Source: CAZISM01 sp964541895 (GTDB taxonomy: Bacteria > Zhuqueibacterota > Zhuqueibacteria > Residuimicrobiales > Residuimicrobiaceae). From it: a stretch of DNA of 64,000 nucleotides. Positions 17,357 through 26,788 of this stretch are shown in pieces. Each line of letters begins with the position of its first letter. The stretch's first letter is position 1. The notes below the pieces were generated by a model, which searched no databases, was not told where the DNA came from, and saw only the letters and a program-made list of their open reading frames with translations. The position numbers and the translations under genes were made by a program. The DNA lies in contig CAZISM010000012.1 of the NCBI GenBank assembly GCA_964541895.1, positions 1 to 64,000 on the forward strand. The letters are read 5' to 3'.

Positions 17357-18499
17357 TTAATTTTCCCGTAATAGTTCTGCCGGATCGCGATGGACGGCAT
17401 AAACCGCCGGCAGCAGACTGGCTAAACCGGCAAAGAGCGGCGCCAGCAGGCAAGACCAGGCCAGCAGCCCATACAGGGGTGCGATATTTTTTCCCGTTAT
17501 TTTAAATATCATCGGTCCCCATTGCAGAGCCGCCCATGTACCCAGCCCATAGCCAACCAGACCGCCCACCAGTCCCAGCAGCAGCGCCCGTGAGAGGAAC
17601 AGGCCGAAAATCCAGCCGCTCTCATATCCCAGCGACCGCCATATGCCGACTTCGATGGTTCGATGCTGCACATTGATCATCGACAAAGCTCCGATCCAGA
17701 CCGCACAGCCCAGCAGCAGAACCGGCAGCAAAAACGCAAAATAACGTTCCATGGTCATGCGCTGCCGTTCCCGCGCCATGGCGATGGTTTTGTTCATGAC
17801 GACCTGCGCTTCCGGCAGGATCTTTTTTAATTGCTCGCGCAACATAGCCAGGGGATCCTGCTGATCTGATGACAGGCAGAGGCAGTTCAGCGCCTTGATC
17901 TCGCTGATCCGGCCCGGCAGCTGCAAGAGTGCCTGCAGTGCCTGCAGATCCATGAACATCCACTCGTCTTCTTCGCTGCCGGTTTCAGCCAGCACTTTAT
18001 CCACAAAAAATTCTCCGTCCCGGATCTGCAGCGTTTGTCCCGGTTTGATGGCAAACGCCTGAGCCGGCCCAAAGCCAACAATGACCCGTCCCGGCGGCAG
18101 ATGGTAGGTCATGTCGGTCTTTATTAATCCGGACGGCTCGATTTCTCTCGACAATCCGGTGAGCACCACCTTGCGGCCGCGCCAGTCGATGCGCTGCTGC
18201 AGCGTGGCCGTCACGTGCGCATAGGATATCCCTGGATAGTTGACGAACCGATCCACCCACTCTTCCGGCATCATTTGATCGGAAAAACCGCGCATCCAGA
18301 AAAAATCCATGTCGGTGTTTTGCGGAATGATGCGCAGATTGAAACCCATATCGCGCGTCAGCCGGATGGTCTCGCGATTGGACGCTTCACTGGTGGTGAG
18401 AAAAAACACCACCAGTCCGGCGGCAAAGACAATTGCCAGTGCGCTCAACACAAAGGTGAATTTGCGGTGAGCCGCTTCCTGCAGGGCCAGTTTAATCAT
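17357..18499 (-). CDS. FtsX-like ABC permease
   Basis: A 380-residue membrane protein with the FtsX/MacB layout. It has one N-terminal helix (about 15-35), a periplasmic domain of about 210 residues, and three C-terminal helices (about 258-278, 300-325, 345-368). The segment MINVQHRTIEVGIWRSLGYESG matches the conserved FtsX coupling region that contacts the ATPase. The C-terminal AVYAVHRDPAELLREN is also typical. It begins 8 bases inside the end of the preceding gene and ends 2 bases before the ATPase, so the three are translated together. The substrate is unknown; MacB-type relatives pump lipoproteins, toxins or signals by mechanotransmission. Confidence 0.87.
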   Translation of the reverse strand: MIKLALQEAAHRKFTFVLSALAIVFAAGLVVFFLTTSEASNRETIRLTRDMGFNLRIIPQNTDMDFFWMRGFSDQMMPEEWVDRFVNYPGISYAHVTATLQQRIDWRGRKVVLTGLSREIEPSGLIKTDMTYHLPPGRVIVGFGPAQAFAIKPGQTLQIRDGEFFVDKVLAETGSEEDEWMFMDLQALQALLQLPGRISEIKALNCLCLSSDQQDPLAMLREQLKKILPEAQVVMNKTIAMARERQRMTMERYFAFLLPVLLLGCAVWIGALSMINVQHRTIEVGIWRSLGYESGWIFGLFLSRALLLGLVGGLVGYGLGTWAALQWGPMIFKITGKNIAPLYGLLAWSCLLAPLFAGLASLLPAVYAVHRDPAELLREN

Positions 18500-19631
18500 G
18501 TCGTTTTTTCTTTTTTAATTTCCAGTATACCAGGGCAGCCGGCACCACCAGCAGCAGCCCGATGCCGGCAAACGAGATTAAAAAAATTCGTCTCATCGAA
18601 CCGGCATTCACTTCTCCATCGCGGCCACGAGCCTGGTCCTCCTCGGCCGATGGGGCCATCAGCACCGACAATCCCTCCCGATACCCGGCCAGAACGTCCG
18701 TTTCCCTGGCATTGGCGGCAGTGGTGCTGACGGCGAGGATCTGTTCCATTTCCATTCGCACCGCGGGATTTTCCACATCGAATCCCAGCTCTTTGGCCAC
18801 AGCCTGTTGCAGAGCGGCGCCCCATCGGGCCGGCACGGTCGTGCCGAGGATCCAGGAACGATCCAGACCGCATTCACAATCAGCACCCACCAGAGCCAAA
18901 AGATTGAGCAGGTTCTGCCCGGTCAGCTGTTCGTTCTCCAGCACCGGTCCCAGTCGACGGCAGCGGCCGTAGAGCACAGCCGCGCGTGGCCGGCGCTCCA
19001 TGTGCTGCGCGGTTTCCAGTCCCCAAAGCAGCAACTGTTCATGTTCAACCTGCCCTGCTGTCATCTCCACCAGCATGGGCGGCCGCGATACCGGTTTGGG
19101 CATGGCAGGCATGACTTTTTCGATTTCAGCCAGAGCGGCGTGAATGGAACTCGCCGCCGCCGCATTGGCGGACTGGTCCAGGCCGGGAATGAACAGAACA
19201 ACACAATAGGCGTTGACCAGCGTTTCGTTGATTTTTTCGCGCAGGGGTGAGATGCACGCCCATTCGAGAATATCCCACAATTCCTGCTTGTACTGCTGCG
19301 CCGTCAGTGAAAACGGCTGCACATGCATGCCTCCCCTGGCGCTGACCAGAGCCACATTTTTTTGCGGAATTTCATAACCGCGCAATGAGGAAAGCGTGTC
19401 CAGATCGCTTCGATACATAACCTGGGCAATGATATTGGCGTCCCATAGAGCCGCCTGCACCGTCATTTGTGCTCTGGCCAGGTCTTCGCCGGGAAAATCG
19501 CTGTCCACCGGGATGTACAACTGATAGGGCCCAGGGCCGACCTCGGCAAAGCCGATTTCGCGCACAGTATATCGACACGCCTCTGCGCCAGCCACCAGGC
19601 TGAGCAGGATCATTACGATTTTACTTTTCAT
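18492..19631 (-). CDS. Exported single-TM protein with CRYTVREIGF motif, function unknown
   Basis: A 379-residue protein that I do not recognise as a named family. It has an N-terminal signal sequence (MKSKIVMILLSLVAGAEA), immediately followed by CRYTVREIGFAEVGPGPYQL. It then has a largely alpha/beta periplasmic body of about 310 residues and one C-terminal helix (IFLISFAGIGLLLVVPAALVYW) ending in KLKKKKRHD, so the body faces the periplasm. The body contains two thiol-like spots (WACISPL, DCECGLDRS). AGGG lies 6 bases before the ATG. It overlaps the glycosidase-like gene upstream by 11 bases and the permease gene downstream by 8. It may be the membrane-tethered partner of the FtsX/ATPase pair; that is inference. 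Confidence 0.7.
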   Translation of the reverse strand: MKSKIVMILLSLVAGAEACRYTVREIGFAEVGPGPYQLYIPVDSDFPGEDLARAQMTVQAALWDANIIAQVMYRSDLDTLSSLRGYEIPQKNVALVSARGGMHVQPFSLTAQQYKQELWDILEWACISPLREKINETLVNAYCVVLFIPGLDQSANAAAASSIHAALAEIEKVMPAMPKPVSRPPMLVEMTAGQVEHEQLLLWGLETAQHMERRPRAAVLYGRCRRLGPVLENEQLTGQNLLNLLALVGADCECGLDRSWILGTTVPARWGAALQQAVAKELGFDVENPAVRMEMEQILAVSTTAANARETDVLAGYREGLSVLMAPSAEEDQARGRDGEVNAGSMRRIFLISFAGIGLLLVVPAALVYWKLKKKKRHD

Positions 19632-21750
19632 CTATTTCCCTGACAAACGGGGCCGACGTATTATCAAGCCGAAAGCCGGGAGCCAGAACGACACCCAGCG
19701 TTGTGCCGGCCGCTGCCCGGCCTTTAACCAGGACCGTTTTGTCCGCGATCGTAACATCGAGCACACAGTCGTGAAGGCGAATGCCGGTTATGGTGAGTGA
19801 AGGCCATGCTTTAGGCAACCTGGGTTGTAGGGCAAATCCGTCTGCCGTCGGCTGAAAGCCCATAAAACCATAGAGCATGATTTGCGGAACGAGAATACTT
19901 TCAAAGAATTCTTTGTCCAGCCCCAGACCGCCGGCGATATTGCTGCCCTGCATGGTGCCGCGGTCGGGATTATTATAATAAGCCCGATACCCTCCGGCGG
20001 CGATAATCTCTTTATACCAGGCCGTGATCTCCTGCAGACGCTGCCAGGCATCATCCGGTCCACTGGTGATTAATCGGGCCATGAGGTCATGAAAAGAAAA
20101 ACCGAGCACGGCACCGCCGTCCTGCACCTGGTATCCCCAGGGAATCCGTTCCGGATTGGACCAGGCCCAGTAATAGTAATCGATGTTGCGTTTGGTGGTG
20201 GAACGGGGGCCGAAACGCCAGCGATAAATATCCGTGCCGGTCGACGTATCGCCTGCTATCTTGCGCTTGCCGGATATCCAGCTGCGAATGGTCCGCGCCT
20301 GTGACGGCGCAGCGAATCCATAATAAATCGCTTCATTATTTAAAAAGGTGAATCCATAATCATGGAGCTTGCCGTCCAGATCGACGGTGCCGAAACGGCC
20401 GTTCTTGTCATTCCAGAATCGTTTGCCGCCGTACGACTTAACCTCTGCGGCATGATGCCGTAAATCAACAGGATCGAACGCCTCTGCACCTGTCGCCACA
20501 CACCATTGCGGATGGCGGACGATCTGCTCTTCCAGGTCGGCGAGATCCAGCAGGGCATCGTAATAATAGATGGTGGCGAGCGCATCTTCGCCGCCAAAAG
20601 GCAGCAGATCCCAGTAATTGCTGCCGACGCCATTGCCGCGGATGATGATTTTTTCGCCCTGGTCGTTGTAGATGACGCCGCTGCGGCCTTCATGCCCCGG
20701 CCAGGTGGTGTACACGCATTTACGCTGCCGGGTGCTGAATTCGTTCATCATGAAACGCATGGCTGTGCGGATGCGACCGATCTGACTGCGCAGAAAAGCG
20801 ATATCCCGCGTCCACATGAAATACTGAACGCAACCGCGAATAAACGCCGTGTTGTTGACGTTGTGCCGGGTATCGCAGGCGGTATGAAAGGACTTTATGA
20901 TGATCTTTGCGCCGGCGGGATTATCAAAACAGAGCCGCAGCCGGGTGATGTGGCCCTTCCAGCCCGGCACTCGATAAACCGGAATCATGGTGCGGTTTTC
21001 CACCTGTGTGGCAATGAGCTGTTCCGCCCGTTTCGGCCCCATGGGCAGCGTCGCCACCCATTGCCCGCTCTGGCTGGCAGGGGTGAAATAGGCCCTGCGT
21101 TCTGCGGCCCACTGTGGTTCTTCCTGCGTGATCCACTCTACATACGGGTTCGCGGTTTCCAGACCGCTGGCCCACCAATTCAGCCGCAGCCAGGGCAGGT
21201 TTTTCGCTTCGATGGAAAACTCTGGCGTTTGCGCTGCGGCCTGCGGCGCGGTCAATTCCAGAATCCAGCCCTTGTCGCCTATATCTCCTGATTTGGCGCC
21301 TGTAACCGTCCAGCCGTCCGTAACGGCTGAAGGCGCCTCATAGCCCGGGACACCGGTGCCGCGGAAATGCCAGCCGATGCCGCCTGCCTCCATCCAGCGC
21401 GGAAAGGGCCAGCCTTCTGCGTGGGCCGGACCGTCGTGCTGCTGCGTGTGGATATAGCCTTCGCTGTTCATGATGCGACCGCTCAGGGCGCCGGCCCAAC
21501 GTGCGTTCATGGCCAGCGAACCCAATCCGGAATCGCTGTCCGGCCACAAGGTGGCCATGGTCATCCATTCATCCCACAGCGGACTCAACGGACCAGCCGG
21601 CTCGTAGTGAAGCCAAAAGAGCGACCGCAAGGCGGCCATGTCTTCGTTGTATCCAGGCACCTGAAATTGCGGGAACTCGTCCGGGATATCGGCGGCATAG
21701 CCGCTGAAAACAGCGACCCCCAACAGTAGAAGCAGACTCTTTTTGCGCAA
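19621..21750 (-). CDS. Secreted six-hairpin glycosidase-like protein
   Basis: A 709-residue protein with a signal peptide (RKKSLLLLLGVAVFSGYAA) and a TTG start well served by AAGGAGG. The C-terminal 450 residues have the look of an (alpha/alpha)6 toroid, as in GH63/GH78/GH94-like enzymes: DTRHNVNNTAFIRGCVQYF, YYDALLDLADLEEQI, FTFLNNEAIYYGFA, LGLDKEFFESILVPQIMLYG, then a short beta domain (ITGIRLHDCVLDVTIADKT). The N-terminal part is beta-rich, as in a carbohydrate-binding domain. I cannot place it in a GH family or name its substrate. It lies 60 bases after the propeller/methyltransferase gene and overlaps the CRYTVREIGF gene. Confidence 0.7.
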   Translation of the reverse strand: MRKKSLLLLLGVAVFSGYAADIPDEFPQFQVPGYNEDMAALRSLFWLHYEPAGPLSPLWDEWMTMATLWPDSDSGLGSLAMNARWAGALSGRIMNSEGYIHTQQHDGPAHAEGWPFPRWMEAGGIGWHFRGTGVPGYEAPSAVTDGWTVTGAKSGDIGDKGWILELTAPQAAAQTPEFSIEAKNLPWLRLNWWASGLETANPYVEWITQEEPQWAAERRAYFTPASQSGQWVATLPMGPKRAEQLIATQVENRTMIPVYRVPGWKGHITRLRLCFDNPAGAKIIIKSFHTACDTRHNVNNTAFIRGCVQYFMWTRDIAFLRSQIGRIRTAMRFMMNEFSTRQRKCVYTTWPGHEGRSGVIYNDQGEKIIIRGNGVGSNYWDLLPFGGEDALATIYYYDALLDLADLEEQIVRHPQWCVATGAEAFDPVDLRHHAAEVKSYGGKRFWNDKNGRFGTVDLDGKLHDYGFTFLNNEAIYYGFAAPSQARTIRSWISGKRKIAGDTSTGTDIYRWRFGPRSTTKRNIDYYYWAWSNPERIPWGYQVQDGGAVLGFSFHDLMARLITSGPDDAWQRLQEITAWYKEIIAAGGYRAYYNNPDRGTMQGSNIAGGLGLDKEFFESILVPQIMLYGFMGFQPTADGFALQPRLPKAWPSLTITGIRLHDCVLDVTIADKTVLVKGRAAAGTTLGVVLAPGFRLDNTSAPFVREIDEK

Positions 21751-21810
21751 GGTTCCTCCTTACATCCGGGTCGAAATGTTTTAGACGTTTTCAATCCGCA
21801 CGCGCGGTCC

Positions 21811-24800
21811 TCACGAGCCAGGTACGAACACAAACGAAGTTTGTACCGGATAGGCGCAGGTGCAGCCGGAACTGGATTCAGGAATCATGATCAGACCGCC
21901 GGCAGCGACGATGTTGATCCAGCAGCCCGGCCGGTTAACGCGGGTGAGCGGTGTGCCGCTGGTCTCGCCTTCTTTTAATTCGTACATGCGCGGATTGCTG
22001 CCGCGGCCGAACAGATAGTTGGCGGAACCGGACAAGCCGCCGCAGCCGCCACCGCCGCGATGCAGCTCATAGTTACCCTGCCGGCCGGTATGCAGGTCAA
22101 AACTATAGGGCCGCTGATAGACGACGTCGCCGATGATAACCGGGTGTTGCCACTGTTCGCCGTGCTCGCCGCCGATGCGATCACCCTTGTAGCTGTTCTC
22201 CCATTTTTTCTCGCCGTCAGCGGCACGAAAGGCATAGAGACTGTAATGGACGTTGGAGCCGACGTTATACGAACCGACCACCAGCAGCTGCTCCGGCGTA
22301 TAACTGAGATACATGATCTGCTGATAGGGAAAATGGAACGGCTTTTCCCACACCTTTGCGCCGGTCTGGCGGTTGAGCTTGACAATATAGCTTTCCCCTT
22401 CACAAAAATAGTCCACCCGCAACCGGCCATCCAGATCGCCCAATGCTTTATCATTACGACTCTCGACCAGATAGACATAGTCATCACCGATGGCGATCGT
22501 ATTATTAAAGAGCACTCCGTTCCTGTAGCTCCACTGTATGCGGCCTGAATGGCGATCCATAGCAAAGAGGTAATCGCTGCAGATCATTTCGCGGAAATCG
22601 CCCTCCAGCTCATCGCAGTTGAGCCGGGCCAATTCATAAAAGGAGGCGCCCGGTTTTTTGCCGCTGCCGAACAGCTGTTCGCCCACGCTGGCGACGTATC
22701 CCCACTCACGGCGCTCGCCGGCGATCAATTGCGGCGCTTTGTGCTTGCCGATGACCCGGCCGCTGTTGACGTCGATTTGCCAGCACTCTTGCTGCGCCGC
22801 GACATAGAGTTCGTCGTCGGTGACCACCATCTGGCCGCAATCCTTGAGCGCACCGAGACGGCGCGATTGCGGCACATCCAGGCTCCACAGCGGCGTGCCG
22901 TTATAGGCGTCGACGGCCATGACCTTGTTATCGGCCGGCACAAAGACGCGGCCGGATTTGAACAGGGGCGACATGGGCCGGCTGTGGCGATTGATGATCT
23001 CGCGCGGTCCGGGTCTGCCGAACCACTGTATCTGCATCGGCCCGGTCAATTCATCTTTGCTGCAGGAGGTGTTGGCGGCATCGGCATAGAGATGCGTCCA
23101 TTCGCCGCTGCCGGCCAGTTCGCCTCGTGTAAAGCGCACCCATTCATATTGGTCCTGCTGCGTTTGCCAGCCCGTGGTCCCGGCCTGCGCCAGCCAGGCT
23201 TTGGCGCCGCTGTTAAAACCGAGACAGACTTGACCGCCGAACGGTCGCAGAACCCGCAGCACTTCCTGCGGCGGCGTCGGCAGCTCACCCTGCTCCATAG
23301 CCCGTTCGGAAACGATCAGGTTGGCCATATAATCGGTAAACGGCAGGGCGTTCAATTTGCCCGGATAGATGCTGATGCGCTTGCCGTACAACCCGGTTTT
23401 ATGCAGCATCTCGCGGCTGGAGGCCATGTCATCCAGGTTGTCGTCTATGCCGACCACTGTCAAATCTGATTGCCTGGCCAGAGCCAGGGCCAGCTTGCCC
23501 TTGCCGCTGCCGAGCACCAAGCAATAGCCTTTTTTTATGCCGGTCTCCCGCAGGATACGAGCGGCAGCAGCCGTATAGTCCGATTGGACGGCTTCGGCTG
23601 CTGCCGGTTTCTGTTGCTGTATAAAAGCCGGCTGTGGAACAGCCGCTGTTTTAAAGCAGTGGACAATACCCAGATCAGTGCTGACCACCAGCATGCCGTT
23701 TGCCACAGCCAGTCCATAGCCTTTGCCGCGTATGTTCCCCTGCCACAGCTTGCGACCATCAATGGCAGATATCGCGGTCAGGGTCTGATCGCCGCCGATA
23801 TAAAGCACGTCATGGGCCAGAATCATGGCATAGGATTCATCGATCGGCATTTGCCATTTGATGCCGCTGGACTGTTTCTGTGCCAGCAGATCGTCCAGTT
23901 CTGCCAGGCGATCGATCGCCTTCTCGATCTCCTGATCCAGTTTAGCTGCGTCATGGCCCGGTCGCATTTTTCTCTTTTCACGCAGATCCCAGATGTGTTC
24001 GGAAAGTTTCTCCCGCTCCTGCCGCAGTTTTTTATGGTCACGATAAAGATCGTGAAACTGGTTGCGATAAACGGCTGTGATCTGGCTGTCGGAACGAAGA
24101 AACGAAATCGGGCCGGAGATGATCACCTGCAGGCCGTTATAGGTGACCATGGGATCCTTGCTGATCTTTTTATTGACATCCAGTTTGCCCAAATCGCCCG
24201 GGCCGTGGATGAGCAGGTCGTCATGGAGCAGGGTAAAGGTGCCGCCGGCATCGGATAGCCGGCCGACAAGGCGACCGTCGTTTCTGTCGAAAATCACCGG
24301 CGCGGTTCGACCGGTGGGGACGTACAGTTTGTTTTTCGACGCCAGCAGATAGCCCTGGGGGGAGACATCGAGGTTCTTGCGCACCCAGCGGACCGCCCCA
24401 TCTGCGGGATTCAGATCATACAGCTCCACCCCTTCATCCGGAAAAAGCCCTGTTAAAAACTGCAGGTGGTCTTTTTCCACCACCAGACCGGTGCGAATGG
24501 GTCGATTGGAGATGATGCGTTCGTTGCCGGGAATCAGACGCAACGGCTCGGCTCGCTGCCATTTCCAGAGCAATTGACCAGTCTCTGCCTGCAAACAATA
24601 GGCTTTGCCGTCGTCAGACGCAAAGTAGAGTTTGCCGTCATGCCAGGCAGGCGCCAGCCGGACCGGGGCGTCGGCGGCAAAATCCCACTTTATAGTTCCG
24701 GAAGCCGCATCCAGCGCATAGACCCGATCGTCGGCAGAGGAGGCAAAGAAAACAGCGCCATCGGCGACGATGGGATGAAAGGCGTTGTCATAGGTGACGC

Positions 24801-25220
24801 GCGCTTTCAGATCCGGTTTGCGGTGCCAGTAATCGGTTTTCGCCGGTTCCGGCCAGGCCGGCTGCGGCGCATACAGCGTTTGAAAGGTCCAGGCAGCATG
24901 CAACGGCAGCTGCAACCGCTCCCGGGTCACACCGCTGCGATAATAGTCGTGCTGATAGGTAGGCCAGTTTTCAGCANNNNNNNNNNNNNNNNNNNNNNNN
25001 NNNNNNNNNNNNNNNNNNNNNNNNNNNNNNNNNNNNNNNNNNNNNNNNNNNNNNNNNNNNNNNNNNNNNNNNNNNNCCGGGTCACACCGCTGCGATAATA
25101 GTCGTGCTGATAGGTAGGCCAGTTTTCAGCACACAGCATGTTGCTCACCACCAGCAAAAATAGCATGGCCGCTCTGCGTCGCCATGGCCGGTAATAACTA
25201 TAAGCACTTTGTCGGTTCAC
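21811..25220 (-). CDS. Secreted PQQ-type propeller with embedded methyltransferase fold, split by a false gap
   Basis: Collapsing the false gap gives a 1084-residue protein from a GTG at 25220, preceded by AGGAG with 5-base spacing. The N-terminus is a signal peptide (RRRAAMLFLLVVSNMLCA) followed by ENWPTYQHDYYRSGVT, the usual opening of bacterial PQQ/BamB-like propellers. Blades follow (VYALDAASGTIKWDF, YCLQAETGQLLWKW, LTAISAIDGRKLW, VMAVDAYNGTPLWSL, YLFAMDRHSGRIQWSY). A charged coiled coil sits at about 338-400. At about 497-617 a Rossmann methyltransferase-like domain is inserted: YCLVLGSGKGKLALALAR, TVVGIDDN, LIVSERAM, EVLRVLRPFGGQVCLGF. The C-terminus has SSGCTCAYPVQTSF, seen in planctomycete-like propellers. 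It heads the five-gene operon. Confidence 0.85.
24922..25131. other. False assembly gap inside the propeller gene
   Basis: Bases 24922-24976 and 25077-25131 are identical (55 bp) around 100 Ns. Collapsing them joins SGVTRERLQLPLHAAW in frame to the signal peptide and repairs the gene. Confidence 0.95.
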
Positions 25221-25315
25221 GACCTCTCCTGGTTCGAGAAGGATACTTTTTGCATAACCGGTTAAATTAAGAGATTTATTCATTATGCACAACGAAAAAC
25301 CTTGGCACAGGGTGA

Positions 25316-26443
25316 TCACGTTTCTTCGGCGGCGCGAACAAAATAGGTGTCAATGATCTCCATAATGGCTCGTTCCTGTTTGTCGGCCGTGTCCCAATAG
25401 TTGCCCTGGTAAGGCGGATTGGCAGTGGTGACGACGATCAACTGCAGATCCGGCACCATGACGATGTATTGCCCACCGTGTCCGAGCGCAAAGAAAACCG
25501 TATGGCCGCTCAACGTGCCGCACCACCAGTGATAGCCGTACCCCGGACTTGACAAAACACCCCACGGCTTAAAACCGCTATAGAACGGCCGGATTGATTG
25601 TTCTGCCCAGGCCCTGGGAACGATCTGCCTGCCACCGGCTTGACCGCCATCCAGATAGAGTTGGCCGAACCGCACCATATCTCTGGGGATAAAATACATA
25701 TTGTTGCCGCCAAAATAGACCCCCTGCGGGTCACGATCCCAGCGTTTGCAGACGATGTTCAGCGGCGTAAAAAGATTACGGACGCCGAACTCCAGACTGG
25801 ACTGTTTGGCCGCACTGGTCAGGATCGCAGAGAGCAGATGGGAAGAGAAGGTGAAATAGGAATATTTCTCGCCGGGATTGGTTTTCAGCGGCAGGTCCAG
25901 AGTTTTCTGCACCCAGTTGCTGGAGGAGGCCACGGTTTCGTAAAGTATCTGATCAGAGTCATAACCGGCAGTCATAGTCAAAAGGTGCTTGATGGTGATT
26001 TCCTGTTTTCGCGGCTCCAGAGTCCGCAGATCATAATTGGATAAATACCGGGTCATAAGATCGTCCAGGCCGAGCAAGCCCTTATCCATGGCAATGCCCA
26101 GCATCGCAGACAGGATGCTCTTTGAAACAGAATGCACTATGTGCTCCCTGCCCCGTTCAAATCCGTTATAGTACATCTCGGCGACGAGTTGGCCGTTGCG
26201 CTGCACTAAAAGCGCGTCGACGTACCCCAACTTGCCGGCTTGCAGAAAGCCCATGGACATCAACCGGCTGTTCATCCGGTGACCGGCCGGATCCAGTACC
26301 TGCCACTGGGATGGCACGATGGCTCCGGCGCTACCCAATGGCTCTTTGCTGGTCCGACAGGCCGACAACACGAAAAGCGATACCAGCATCATGAGCGGGT
26401 ATAGGTACCATCGCCGCTTTGTGCAGGTCGACGGAATTCGCAT
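25316..26443 (-). CDS. Serine hydrolase lipoprotein, beta-lactamase/class C fold
   Basis: A 375-residue protein started at MRIPST (GGAGG four bases upstream). The signal ends in the lipobox LSAC with Cys29, so it should be a lipoprotein. The class C serine beta-lactamase/esterase fold shows in HSVSKS (SxxK, Ser105 and Lys108), GEKYSYFTFSSHLL (the Tyr motif at about 194) and ALGHGGQYI near the C-terminus. Relatives act as esterases, D-Ala-D-Ala peptidases or lactamases; the substrate is unknown. It ends 95 bases before the GTG of the propeller/methyltransferase gene on the same strand, so it may lead that operon. Confidence 0.85.
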   Translation of the reverse strand: MRIPSTCTKRRWYLYPLMMLVSLFVLSACRTSKEPLGSAGAIVPSQWQVLDPAGHRMNSRLMSMGFLQAGKLGYVDALLVQRNGQLVAEMYYNGFERGREHIVHSVSKSILSAMLGIAMDKGLLGLDDLMTRYLSNYDLRTLEPRKQEITIKHLLTMTAGYDSDQILYETVASSSNWVQKTLDLPLKTNPGEKYSYFTFSSHLLSAILTSAAKQSSLEFGVRNLFTPLNIVCKRWDRDPQGVYFGGNNMYFIPRDMVRFGQLYLDGGQAGGRQIVPRAWAEQSIRPFYSGFKPWGVLSSPGYGYHWWCGTLSGHTVFFALGHGGQYIVMVPDLQLIVVTTANPPYQGNYWDTADKQERAIMEIIDTYFVRAAEET

Positions 26444-26788
26444 ACAGCCTCCCACAGAGATAGAACATCCGGCACCAACATTTCCGCACCTGATCCCCTG
26501 ATTGATTCAAACTCTTCCAATATAGGGATTTTTCGCCATGGCAGCAATCATTTCATAAGCAGGCGTGAAAAATAGGTTAGAAAATGGTTGCGTGGAGATT
26601 AAGCTCGAGGTATATTGTTGTGTTTATAGTGCTTTTCGCACAAAACGGTCAAACATTTATAACGCCGAAACATGGTTGGCTCTATCAATTCATTTCGGTC
26701 ATTACCCACTGCTCGAACATGAGCGCTATGTTCTGACCTCGGACCATTCGGCTATCCTTGCACTGGATGAACAAACCATGGGACACCT
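26444..26788. other. Divergent spacer
   Basis: AT-rich spacer between a minus-strand lipoprotein gene and a plus-strand propeller gene. It should hold both promoters, but no sites stand out, and no gene was seen. Confidence 0.5.
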
